From contig VFFE01007563.1 of NCBI GenBank assembly GCA_008921705.1, positions 1,150,768-1,214,767 on the forward strand: a stretch of DNA of 64,000 nt, given 5' to 3'. A program made the position numbers and the translations under genes. The notes under the pieces are model-generated. The model ran no database searches. It was not told the DNA's origin and worked only from the letters and a program-made list of their open reading frames with translations. The DNA comes from Burhinus oedicnemus (taxonomy: Eukaryota; Chordata; Aves; Charadriiformes; Burhinidae). Of this stretch, positions 38,122 to 50,363 are shown piece after piece; the stretch's first letter is position 1; each line of letters begins with the position of its first letter.

Positions 38122-39777
38122 ACACTTTACCAAGAACAGCTATATGAAACCAGAACACTTACTAGTTCCTCTGTAGGGTAAGTTTCCTTTCTTATGCAAC
38201 ACAAAGATGTGTATATATATGTGTCTTGTTCTGTAAAGATTGTTAGGTAGTCTGCCCTTCCATTGAACGGTCCGTAAGCGTGGCAGATATGGCAGCTGAA
38301 AAAGTATGCATGCAGTAACATACTTTTACTATAAAGCAGCGTTTTACCGGTAAATTTTGCAGGTAAGTACTGCAATCATTCCACATTCTTTGTTCTCCTG
38401 GGCAGCATATCAAGATGGATACATAGTTAGCTTAGTTACAGCACTGAAGTCTGAAGGATAAATGCGGAGAGAGAAAACACTGAAGTATTCAGAAGCCCAC
38501 AACTTTCAATGAGATAGAGCCAAAGGTGTTCTACATACAGCAAGACAGAATGGAATTTGGGTGGAAGATGAAGCAAGAACAGACAGTGTGTCCAAGTGAA
38601 GCAAGCAAGAGAGAGAAGATCAATGAATAAGACATAAAATAACAGCTTTGGGTATGTATCAAGTGGGACAAATCAAAAATCGTTGGTGGGATTGCCTTCA
38701 TCAGATAGACCACATCCCTACTTACTTTTGAGTTTAGTCTCAGCAGGTTTATCAAGTTCCTAGTTCCCCAATAAACTTTTGTGGAAAGATCACCTTACTT
38801 GCAACTGGGTCTAAACCTGCAGTGGTGAACCTGAGCACAGTAAAGTCCTTGTTTCCCTCTGCTACATATTAGAGAAGGTAGGTCTGCACCCACCAGAGTT
38901 TACTACTTCTCCTGAGGTCAAATTGGAGTAGATTTGCATAGATTATGCTTTAGAGAACCCTCTCCAACATGTCAACATGCATTTTTAGGAATTAAAAAAG
39001 ATCTGGGCTCCAGAGGAGCAAGTGTGAAGAATTTCCCATTTATCTGAACATTAATAACCACAATAGTTTATACAGTTACTTTGTAACTTGGTTATAAGGT
39101 CAGCTGATACAGGATTTCAGAGACAATTATATTAAATGAAACTGTAGAATATCCCCGTGGGGTAGTCTGAAGATATCTTTGCAAGATGCTTCTCTTTCTT
39201 TTTTTTTGCGTTCCTCCTAACCCTACAGCTGCCACATCTAGCAGATGCTTTCTTTTTGACAATTCGTCACTCCTGAAAAATGTTTGCAAGCACTTTGGAT
39301 AATTTCCAATTCATTCTTGCAGGAAATGAGGATTTGCTTCCTCACTTGGGATACCTGCTGCTAGGTTTATTCACTAATAAGCATGATAAATGTTTTAGCC
39401 TTTGATCAGTGCTAAATTAACAAGTAAGCTCCATAGAAAAGAAGTCTTTGAGGCTCAGGGGCTCAAGACGGTGAATGAGTTGGAAATATGACTGATTGTG
39501 TTGCTGTGAGAAATTTCCATAAAAAAACTTTTATCATGCGATTATATTCTGAACAATTAAATCAAAAGTGAAAGATATCTAGCCTCCAAAGAAGACAAGA
39601 GGAAGGAAGAAGCAGACTAAACTTCACAGGACTTTGTTTCAACCTCTATAGGCTGATTTTCCTGGAAAGTTTTTTGGTTTGTTTTTTTTAAATATTTTTG
39701 TCTTAATTATGTGGAGGATTATTTTGCCACACTGGTCATTTTTATTGGAGGCCTACACGTCTTCTTTCTTTTCCTAT

Positions 39778-39972
39778 TGTACTGAGTTTGGCTGGGATGG
39801 AGTTAATTTTCCTCATAGTATCCCATTTGTGCTTTAGATTTGTGACCAAACCATTGTTGATAACTCACCAATGTTTCAGCTGTTGCTGAACCCTCCTTGC
39901 ACAACATCAAGGCATTATAAGTTTTTCACTCTGTTTCTCCCAGGGTATAGGCAGGAGGTGGGCAAGAGAAAT
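39778..39972 (+). mobile_element. Truncated avian endogenous-retrovirus LTR
   Basis: It begins TGTACTGAGTTTGGCTGGGA, then GGAGTTAATTTTCCTCATAG, and later GTTGATAACTCACCAATG, TTTCAGCTGTTGCTGA and GGGTATAGGCAGGAGGTGGG. These blocks correspond in order to the 5' part (U3) of the LTR at 58556, which has AAAGTTAATTTTCTTTCTAG and TTTCAGTTGTTGCTACG. The similarity fades near 39972, so about two thirds of the LTR, including the poly-A region and 3' end, is missing. It is an old solo remnant with no coding sequence. Confidence 0.75.
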
Positions 39973-42900
39973 TTGATAATTAACTTACCTGCTTAAATTT
40001 CATACTATTGTGACTGCAGTGTCAGAATCACTTATACGGGAAAGCTTTGGCATATCTAGCTTTGATACTGATAGCAATCTGTTAATCACAGCAGGAGATC
40101 TGAAGTGAATTGAAAAAAATTTCCTGAAAAGCAAAAAAATAAAGGCAACCTCAGGCTAGCATTTTCAGAAACTATCACTCACTCCACCGCAGGGTGTGGC
40201 AATGCCTTCAGAGGACCCTGAATTCATCTTCCTGGAGGACAACACCGTTCCCATCAAAGATGCATATAGAAATACCCTTGTGAAATGGTACCCCCCAGCT
40301 TCCTTTATCAGAGAGATGTCTCTGGTTTTCTTTTTTCCTGTATATATACAACACCCCAGTAACCTTGTCATCAGTGCAAGTATCCCTAAGTTCTCTTTTT
40401 CTTCTAACAAAATGCCAGCAGTTGATATCCCTGTCTTCACTGGTGCCATTCAGTAAGCTAACAGTGCAAGGCATAGACCACAGCCTGGTTCCACAGCCTT
40501 ATGAGTGGTTACTTTCATTCTTTTCATACCCTCTTACCACCTCCCTGCACTAATTGGACTGGTATTACAAAGGACCTGGCCTAAAACCATACTTTACTAC
40601 AAAGGTCCCTTCCCTTGAGGCCAGCTGTCAGAGGTTACCATGGAAGGCATGTTGTAGCAGGAAAATCTGTGCACCTCTTTGCTCACAGTTTCTTCTTGCA
40701 ATATAAGGTGGTTTTGGGAGCAGAGACATTTATTTAGCTTTCTTCCAGTCTTTGTAAACACTTGTCCTTTGTTTCAAGTCTTTGGTTTTCCTTTTGTTAT
40801 CAAAAAAAAAAGCAAGCAGCTTTTCTTGACTTTGGTAGCAAGCTTAAGAGATTTTTAGTGTCAGTGTTTAGGTTCAGACTTCTATGAATCTGTTCCGCCC
40901 ACCCTTGTTGCTTTTTCATCCTGTAAACACAATGTTGCCCTGAAAACTGTTTTTTTCTGCAATATCTTTCTTAGGAGAGAGCATATATACTTTTGCACAG
41001 TATTTCTCATTGTACTTTGTTCTTTATACAGCAGTCTTTGGAACTCAGAACATGGAATGTTTCGCTGTCTGTATTAAGTCATGGTTGTATGTTATCTCTG
41101 GTAAAGTGAAATATATTATCCATGGATATATGTGAAAAGCACTGGCATGGGTCTGGGGAACGATTCCTATTTTCTTCACAGTCTCAAAGGCATTTTGTTC
41201 AAGAGGTAGTATTATTTGGCACAAACTTCATTTATTACAATATGCAAAGACAGGAGAAGAAAAATCCTAAGGCATTATTCTTATTCTCACCCTACGAAAA
41301 TGTGTCCTACCAATACCCTTGTAGAAGTGGAGTTTTGCAGTGGAAGACAACTCAGAGTTTTACAAAAATTAACCGCAGGAGTACACTGCTTTAAAGTGAA
41401 GTCTGTCAGCAGCACTATTAACTCAATATTGAAATACACTGCCAGAAAACAGGAGTGGATGTGGAGAGGAAAAAAAAGCAGAGATAGGAAACACCAAACT
41501 TAGGGGTACTTATTCCCTAAAACAACATCATATGTGGAGATATGCGCTGTAGGTCAGATACTCAGTGGGTTAGGTCAACATAATTTCACTGAGGTGAAAG
41601 CAAAGATGCACAGTCAAGCTGGAGGAAGATGCAACCATGTTTCTCCAATGGAAAAGTATCAGGTGTGCACAAGTTATACAACAGAGTTCGGTGAAAGCTT
41701 AATAATCTCTCACGTTTTTGTGTCTTCAGAAACTCATTATTATACCTGGGAAAATGCAGCTTCAGCTTTTCTTCCTTCTTCCTTCTGTAACAATTTACAA
41801 AATAAAGTAGACACACATCAGAAAACTTGTCAGTGCAGCAAGCTGTGTACGCTGCCAAGCTGCGGTCCCTAGTCAATCATCTATTTGTAGCCTTCCTTTT
41901 CCCTGCATACCAAAAAGCCCATTTCTCTTGCATTTGCCACACACTTGCTACTCGAGTCACTTTGGTCATGCATATTTTTTCTTTAATTTTGCCAAAGCCA
42001 TTGAGATTGCATATGTGCAGTTGGATACTGTACTTGACACTCATGAAAATATACTTCAGCTTCTTTTCATTTCCTAGGATTACATGAATGAAGCTCATTA
42101 GCTTGTTGCTGGCAGTCTTTTAAGTTAGCTTCATAAAACTTCAAAAAAAATCTCTGGAAGCTTTTAAAATAACAACAGTATCAGATCTGACAGGACCTTT
42201 TAAATATATCAAGTCATGTTGTTTTGTATGCAGGGAAGTTATACAGTGTTCAGAATCCAAAATATTCAAAAACGAATTAAAAAGGATGAAAGTTTTGTTT
42301 TGTTTTCAGCAGAGACCAGAGATTCTTGGAATAAGGCAACTTGGCTAAGTGATAAGACTAATTTATGACTGCTTTAACAGGGACTTCATAGCAGTGCTAT
42401 TTGTTCACCTAATTTGTCCCTTTGAAAATTCATTTTCACTGACTTGTTTTCCTTAGTATGATAAGGATGAAGCCTTCCTGGACTCATCTAAGAAAAATAG
42501 TTGATGTAATTTTCAACTGCACAAAGAGAATACATTTAAGTGACAACTTGTCAGAAATGGAGCAAGCAACCTAATTTCTCTTTTGTTTGGGACCACCTTC
42601 TGCAGGTTAGAGCTCTCCACAGAATCTTGACTCCTTTCAAGTCAATGGTCAAAAATCCACTGACTTCAGGGTGTTCAGGATTTTTCAAAGAGAGCTGATA
42701 AATTAGCACACAAGAATATATTATAGTATTTAATAATGAAATAACTAAGTGTTCTTTGGAGCATATAACAACATTGAGCTATTGAATCTAATGAGTAATC
42801 TATAGAATGGATCCCTTTTCCTCCACTGTCCAAATAATTTTTTTACTTTTTAATGCTGAAACAGTTTCAACATAAAGAACTTAAGTGTCCTCCTGATAAA

Positions 42901-45900
42901 GTGTGACTTCAGCTCCTTTTAAACAGAATTACACCCAGATTTTGTAGGAATAGAATAAATGCTCTGTTCGCTGAACCTTATTATATAAAGAAGAAGGAGG
43001 AAAGGCCACTATCTCTTCTGCATTTGTTTTATGAGGAAGGGCTAGCTGAGACTCAAAACACAAGGCAAGGGAGTCACATTGTGGCTCCCAACTCAGAGTG
43101 GGAATACTCCAAGAGTCATGCTAAAATGCAAGAGATGGGCTCATTTTAACATAAACTTCTCTTCATCTGTTTTTAATGGCTGGTTCAAGCATATGCTAAT
43201 GCAGCTTGGTTTTGTAGAGTTGATTGTTTCTTGTGAATCCTGCTCTTGCCAAGCATTGTACTTAGAGGCTATATATAGGAAAAAATAATGTGTAGAAATT
43301 TACATTCTGCTATGCTCAGCCTGTTAAAATTTCAGGAGTTTGCGGATCTAGGCTCATGCACCAGTGCAACTTGGGAGGTGAGAGGCAGCCTCTTATGCCT
43401 CACAGTTCCAGCTGAGGAGGTAAAGCTCTAACAAATGTACCAATCAAATTCTATTGCGTCTGTGCCAAATATGTGCAAAACGGAATTTTTCAGAGGCTAA
43501 AAGGCAAGATTTTGGTAATATTTTTCATGGAAACAGCAAATATTGCTTTCCTGAAGCAAAGGACATCCATTGCTCAAATCCAGGATCTCCAAAGTAATTT
43601 TTTTCAGTCATTTTATTGCCATTATTATTACTTTTTTACCACAGGATAGCCAAATTAGCTATCTCAGTCTCAGAATGCATGTCACAGTGTTTTACTCTGA
43701 ATGATTAATGATGATTAGGGCTCTGAACAGACAAAGGTGAGTTATTGTATGTGGAAAATTTCAGGATAGCTTCTCCACGGACAGCAACACCGGCTGCACT
43801 GGATATATGAAAATGCCTGGATGAATCGTCTTCTCAGGTGTAACTTTTATTTTCTTTGGATACATTAGCAGCACACAGATTTGAAGAAAGCTGTGTTGTC
43901 CAAACAGTCAGGCTCTACAACATGAATGAATAAATTAAGGTAGTATGAACAAGTGACAGTGTGTGTAAAAGCATTGCCATTTGTTTTTTCCTTGCTATCA
44001 GAAAGACTCGTAGAGCGCGATGTATCAGGGTACATTCAGAAGGAAAGGGGAGTGTTTAGGTCTGAAGCATACTTGAAGATGAAAGGGAGGAAATAACATC
44101 TATCAATGTTGAAGTAATTTGATAAAACAACATTGGTGGAATTTATAAGGCCAGAAACTTCTCTGCAAAATAATCATGAACACTTGGAAGTGTCAAAGTG
44201 ACATTTGTATTGCTTATTGCTGTTTTCACCTTGAGACCCATATGTTTCTGACAATATCAGTAGAATCTGTCGCACACAAAGTTTACAATGTACAGTTTGA
44301 AAGGACAATGTTAACATGTTCATGGCTATTGATTCTCTTTCATAAGGTAATGTGTATTGTAGAACATAGCTGTTTTAGACTACAAAGTTATGAGCATTAT
44401 TTGGAACTATTTGGAGTGGATTTGCTTTGCTGAATACAGAGTATTGAAAAACATTGAAGAGAAAATAGACTTTGTACTGCATCATGTATCTTTAGCCACA
44501 TCTGATAAATTCTTGACGTGTGAACTAGAGGCATTTTCAGTAAATGGATTTTTTTAATGTATTTACCACATTCCCTTCTTATTGTAAGTCATCAGTCCAG
44601 TATTAATCACTGTCTTTATGACCGAGTTATATCAGTTTGTCAGAGATGTGTAAATGTGCATGTGTGAAAGGAACACAGTTTTCCATTGCAGATGTGTTAA
44701 TGGGCAACCAGATTATGATGATTAATTCTGCCTGATCTGAATTTATGAAGTGACAGTGAATACGATCTTAAGATTTATGCACTGTCCATGTATTATCTCT
44801 TGTGAACAGTTTTATGATGAGATAATTGGCCAATAACTCAGCACTCTGATAGCCCAAGGAGATTAACTTTTGGTGTAATAAAGGACATTAAAAACCACAG
44901 GAAAAAATGCAATCTTTTATTTAAAAGTATATAGAACATGAGGGTATTTGTATAAATGTGTGATTATTTTTCCCGTGAGAATGGAGTACAGTAATATGTT
45001 CTTTTTTTTTTCCCTTATCCAAAATGCCCAACAATGGAAAACAGAGAGACTGAGTAAACATCAAGTTACAGATGATCAGATAAGTTCGATACTGTTCTGA
45101 CTACTATTTGGATGACTTCTTCAATCAGGAATGGTAGTCAGATTTGCTTCTTTGTAAAGAAACTACAGGACTGACAGCACACAATAAATCACGTCTAACA
45201 ACATGCTGAAAAACTGGCAAGAGACAGCTTGTACAGTGACAAATACAGCTGATAACGAGCATATACATCTGTTTGGTAGGATTTATGAGAAAAGAATACA
45301 AACAAGGAGATGGGACTTAGCTTTACAACGGACATTTGAAAGTCTTATTTATTTCTCACTAATAGCAAAAATGCAAGGAATATAAAAAAATCAGGTTAAC
45401 AACTTTTTGTCATTTAAACACAACTAGATTATGAAGAGAAAGTGTAGATTAACATTTTGATTATCAGCTTCTATTTCAAATGCCAGATGAACTAATAAGA
45501 GAGTGATTCTAAAGCATACTGATTAAACGATAGTCTGGTGCAGCTATTTTTAACACAGGTATAAATCAGTTTTGAATCCTGCCTCCAAAGCTTGAAGTAA
45601 AAGAGTAACCAAAGTTCATCCACTATTCTTTGATGTAAAATGGAGTATCACACCATTATTTCACCAAAAAAAAAAAAAAAATTATTATAATAAATGACTT
45701 TACAAGAAAGGTCATCAAGTTCAAACTCTTTCATAATTAACTACTCAGTTATCTGAGTGAAATAATCAAGGTACTGGCATAAAAATTATCATGTCTGAAT
45801 TCTACTGAAATTATTAAGACTTACTTGATATCATGTGTAATAAAAACTAGCAATGGTTTAGGTAAAGATAAACTCTAGGTTTATTCTTTTTTTTTTTTTT

Positions 45901-47487
45901 CCAAAGTATGTTTAACATAAAATAGAATTTTATGGTGACAGTATAAAATTTCTCACTGAAACTAGTAGATGTGTTGATGTGTTACCTTTCTGAACAGCTA
46001 AAGTATATTGAAAAAGCTAGAAATAGAAAGGAATCAAAAAATATCAAAAAACATCAAGAAGGTCCCACAGATAAATGAACTTAGGTGTTTATTTTGCTTT
46101 GAGAGAAACAGATGAAAAAATAAATACTCTTAAGTCAATGTTTTATTAAACTGTAGTTCATAGCTACAAGACTTCACTGAGGAGAACAGTTCTGCCAGAT
46201 AAATAAAAATGTTTGAGGATTACAATGAAAAATAAGAATTTTCATAGCATAATTAGAACAATTGAAACATGCAGAAGTGATAAAAAACACTAATTTTGCC
46301 AGTTTAATATGAAGTTTCCCTTATGGACCTGTTGCTGTCTGTATTTTCGAAGATTTTCATACTTATTGTTGGAAAGGACATCCTGTGCATGAAGTAGCCC
46401 ACTGGTCTCTCCAGATATGATATTTCCTCTGGTTTTATAACTCCTAAGCAAAAGCTTAGCTAGCCAGGAGCAGTGATCTAGTACACCCCCTGCAAAAAAA
46501 AACCCATCTCTTCAATTTCAGCATATGGCTTGGAGCTACCATAGGTGGGCTTACTGTGAAAGCTTCTGCCAAGCAAGGCTGTACGTGTGAAGACAGTATT
46601 CCCTTGTTTATGTTTGTCACCTTTCAAAAACACCATTTACTCAAAATCTCTTTATATATTTACACTTTTTAAGAACTTCCTAAAGACAGAGATAATTTTA
46701 TCAAAGATACTTGGTGGAGTTCTAAAGTTGAATAAGAAATTAAGGATGTTGCACTGGTGGTTTAGAAACTTCCGTTGTGTAATCCACAAAAACAACACCA
46801 TATCAGTGTTGAAAATGTCAGAGCCAAGCTCATCATAATAAGTTTGCAAAAGGTGATTTAAGAGACACAAGGATAAAATGAGGTACATTGTGTTAGTCTG
46901 CAAGAGCCTCACTGTGTGGAGGCAAGGTGAGTATGGACGATTGTTCTTCTGAATTGTCATCAGTTATAAGTCTGCCTTCAACCTTAGCACCCTCCTCAAA
47001 ACAGTTTTACTGTGACTTCCTCCAGGTTTTTTCAATGTAGTCAAATTAGTCAAATGTTATGTACAGTTAACTATGTGTATATTTTTAATTCATTTAACCA
47101 TGACACTAAAATATGTCATTATCTTACAAAATAAAAATTTACAAATTTTGTAAAGAAAAAAAATATATGAAATGCCTGCACAAACATTCAGGTTCACAAC
47201 ATCAGCTGTTGATTTTTTTATTTTTTAATGACATAGTAAAATAATTTAATATTTATTTGACATTCGCATCTAATTTGAGACTGAAAATCTGATGGACTTC
47301 TTGTAAATTTCAGAAGAAAGTGAAAAACAATGTAAACCTTGCTGGTTGCTTTTAAATTTCGTGGAACACACAGAAAAGACTTCTTTGGACATTTCACAAG
47401 TGCAAATTGTTGGATGATGAAGGTTTACACACAAACTCTCCTACTTAAATAAAAGGAATTTTATTTCCATCCTTGTAAAATCAAACA
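39973..47487. other. Unique AT-rich DNA, no gene seen
   Basis: No exon or transposon recognised. Overlapping open frames on both strands at 40165-40474 (86-94 codons) and 41534-41876 (96-112 codons) have no identifiable domain. Homopolymers occur at 45666-45681 (A16) and 45887-45900 (T14). A possible conserved regulatory stretch is listed at 44640-44900. Confidence 0.6.
44640..44900. promoter_or_regulatory. Possible conserved non-coding stretch with a CCAAT palindrome
   Basis: A non-repetitive stretch containing the perfect palindrome ATTGGCCAAT (44825-44834), which presents a CCAAT box on both strands, and a GATTAATT homeodomain-type core near 44720. No transcription start elements are recognisable around it. 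The call is a texture-based guess that needs comparative data. Confidence 0.2.
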
Positions 47488-47634
47488 AATAGATCTCCAT
47501 CCCTGCAGATATTCAAAATGCAACTGTGCAAGGCCCTGAGCATCCTGATCTAAATTGCTCCTGCTCTGAGCAAAGCATTGAACCAGATGAAAACATTAAG
47601 ACCTTCTGAACCTAAGTTTTTCTATGATTCTAGA
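47488..47634 (+). mobile_element. CR1 LINE 3' end, the only plus-strand copy
   Basis: The sequence runs ATCTCCATCCCTGCAGATAT, TCAAAATGCAACTGTGCAAG, GCCCTGAGCATCCTGATCTA, GCTCTGAGCAAAGCATTGAA, and ends TTTTTCTATGATTCTAGA. This is the sense order of the CR1 3' untranslated region, ending in the octamer-type TCTATGATTCT. About 150 bases remain, moderately diverged, with no coding sequence. It is opposite in orientation to all other CR1 copies here. Confidence 0.8.
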
Positions 47635-48059
47635 TTCTTTATGGGTTGTCACTCAGGCATGCATGACTCATTCACATAGCACCATGTTGTAGCACCATGT
47701 CCCAATGGTTTAGGCTGAAATAACTCTTTTTGTTTGGTTTTCTTTTGCTTAGGATCAGTTTGTATGGAATATATTCAAATTCCTCACAACATTCCTCAGA
47801 TTAAATTTTTCATTGAGAATGGATATAAAAGTGTAACTTTTGGAGTCTTTTCAGCAATCATTAAAATAATAATCAGGCAGTTCATAAGTAAGACTTGCAC
47901 AACTGAAGGGAAATATTAATAACTCTGTGGTTCAGGATGGCATATAAGGAACAGTTAAATATTGTTTCAATTACCAAGTCGTTTTCACGGATGAAGATTC
48001 ATCTTTAACTTGTGACATTAAAAGTACTTTGTTTAATAAACATAGTTATTTATAATATA

Positions 48060-48500
48060 GGACAAAGCAACCAATGTCTAGACATATTCTTACTCCTTAC
48101 TGTAACATTCTATTAAAGTAATATTGTTTCCCAAACCAACAATCAAGGCCAGCACTGTGGCTTGCAATTCTGACTGCAGAAGTCCTCAGTGAGAAGTTGG
48201 CACTAAATTAAATTCAGTGCCAATTTAATGAAGCAAGCGGCAACCTGTGGGAATGATTTCTTTGTATTGTTACAAGCTGATCCTATTGGCTTTTTCTCCA
48301 ACCCACTAAGAGCAGAATGTCAACTTCCAGCAATATTAAGTAATAATCAAAATGATACATTGAGAAATTTCCCCTGTAGTGAGGATTAAGAAGTGTGTGT
48401 AAGTTCATCTGGTGTCAACACAAATCACAATGAGAAACAAATTCCCAGACTTCTGTTCAGACACCATTGCTTAGCAATAGCAAAAGCAGCACACCCGCAA
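48060..48500. promoter_or_regulatory. Possible conserved regulatory stretch with inverted repeats
   Basis: Non-repetitive sequence holding two inverted repeats. TTGGCACT (48197-48204) pairs with AGTGCCAA (48216-48223); with flanking pairs this gives an 11-bp stem (48194-48226, one G-T) and an 11-nt loop. The exact palindrome ATTGCTTAGCAAT (48466-48478) resembles an RFX X-box or C/EBP-type dyad. Clustering of dyads in otherwise unique DNA is suggestive, but no conservation data are available here. Confidence 0.25.
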
Positions 48501-49937
48501 TGTTAATTACAGTAATAATCCTTCTAAGTAGGATAATACATATACACTCTAATGAAGCCCTAACATACATCAAAACTCAGAGGGAAGCATAGTATGACAT
48601 ACTGGAAAATGTAGCTGAAAGCATAGAACGTAAGTCCATCTGTCTTAGGAAATTCTTGGGTATTTAGAGAATTAGTTAAAAAATGTCTTAGTATCAAATT
48701 TTACCAGGTAGGGGCTGTGCTTATATGTGGATAATTCATCTGCTGAATTTGTTGAATAGAGGCAGAGGTAACTTTGATTCCTATCAGTCTATGGAAAGTC
48801 CTTAGTTTTCTGGTAGCAAAAGGAAAGCAGATGTAAAAACGTATCACGATAACACATAAAAGCTTACCACAATAACATGAATTTAGAGGTTACAATATTT
48901 AGAGGTGACAATAAAATCTTGGCTTTCAAATAGCATTACTAATTTTAGTGTTCTCAACTGCTTTCTGGTTTTGAATGTCTATATTATTTGCAAAGTGGCA
49001 CTAGAAATGTATTATTGTTATATAGCCTGCTTTTGAAACTAGAAGATATGCAGCCAATGCAGGTATAAGATCGGCTGTCATTCAGAAAATTGAAAAAGGC
49101 AATTTCTCTGGAGCAGCAGCTCCAGTCCAGCAGACAGCCCAGTTGTTTGGAAGGTTTTCCCTCAGCCATCCCTATTTCACCATGGCTTTTCATTCTGTCC
49201 ATGTTACATGGTCGTCTGGCATTACTTGGCACTTAAAAGCTGATGAGCTCTCTAAGGAGTCTAGAAGAAATTTTATGTCTCCAAACTGAGGGTTACGTCT
49301 TAATCTTGGCTGGCAACAAAACAGTAGTTTCCACATGAAAAACAACAGCAACCACTGGGATTTGTTTAAGGGAACAGACAAAAAAATCCCTGCATTTTGT
49401 GGCACTTTCAGATATCATCTCTTTTCAGCATTAAATATAGCCAATATTACACAGAAAAAGTCAAGACTAATCTGCCCTTCTCCACCGGTACTCAGAAAGT
49501 ATCTGATCTGGTTTTCTCAGTGTCCTGGAGAAGCAAAAATAGCAGTCAGGACAATTCTTCACAAATGTATTAAATAAATTCTAAAACTGTAATATACATC
49601 AAAATAGCTTAAAACCTAAACCACTGAAATTATTGAGAGAGACTACAGACAGTACAACCACACTACTTCACTCTTTTTGTATTTTTGTCATCCTCTCTTC
49701 ATTTTATTCATCTTAACTCCATCCCATCCCTCATTTAAGTTTTGACTTTCCAGAAAATAAGATTTTAAGGGTCATACGTAATCAGTACAGGACTTATGTA
49801 ACCTTTTTTGGATCATTCGTGTTTGTGAGTATGCAGGTGTATCAACTAAATATTCTTTTTCAGCAGCGAGTATGTAGAAACAGCATATTTAATGAATTTT
49901 GAGAGTAAACAATCCAAATCTGTACTCCTTCAAATTG

Positions 49938-50363
49938 TCAGTGTGAGAAGTTAATGAAGAAATTCTTTTCCAGAAGAATTCCTGCACCTTCTCGTACTGT
50001 ACTGCTGGTTGGGCACTTGGCCCAAGCCCTGAAGACCTTGGAAGATCCTAGAAGACCCACAGAAGTCACTGTCATTGCTGCAAATCTCTCAACTGTCAGC
50101 TGTATTTCAATTGAAGGAGCATTACTCTTGGCCTGCCTTCCTCTCCTTACCAACTCATTCAATTTCCACTCTTCAATCCTAGTATGCACTTGGGGGTCAT
50201 AAAGTGGGATTTGCAGGAGCAGGATGGGGGAGGTAAATACTGCAGTGGCTGCTGATCCTGCTTTCTCTTTGGAAAACTTCACCACAGCAAGATCACAAAG
50301 AAATAGGTCCGACATTTGCATCCAAAATATGACTTTTGGGAGGTAAACAACACCAAATGTCAA
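49938..50363 (-). other. Unexplained 141-codon open frame
   Basis: This is one of the longest frames not explained by a transposon. It begins MTFGVVYLPKVIFW and ends in LLEKNFFINFSH. I see no signal peptide, clear membrane segment or known motif, and no CpG-rich promoter nearby. The local GC content is a little higher than the surroundings, which lengthens open frames. By a rough estimate from the stop-codon frequency expected at this AT content, one frame of this length in 64 kb is compatible with chance. I do not call it a gene. Confidence 0.15.

Larger units (their letters stand above)
34379..39777. other. Unique AT-rich DNA, no gene seen
   Basis: No credible exon or intact transposon. 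It contains a G-quadruplex-type G-run (35794-35827) and three short copies of an ATCAATACACAAAA-type motif (38074-38121). Open frames up to 102 codons (34688-34996) show no recognisable domain. Confidence 0.6.

Noticed and set aside
40165..40474. Overlapping 86-94-codon frames open on both strands, starting MAMPSEDPEFIFLEDN on the plus strand
   Set aside because: No recognisable domain, no splice or promoter context, and mutual overlap on opposite strands suggests composition rather than coding.
41534..41876. 112-codon plus frame and 96-codon minus frame
   Set aside because: Both are unsupported by any family motif; length is within chance range for this sequence.
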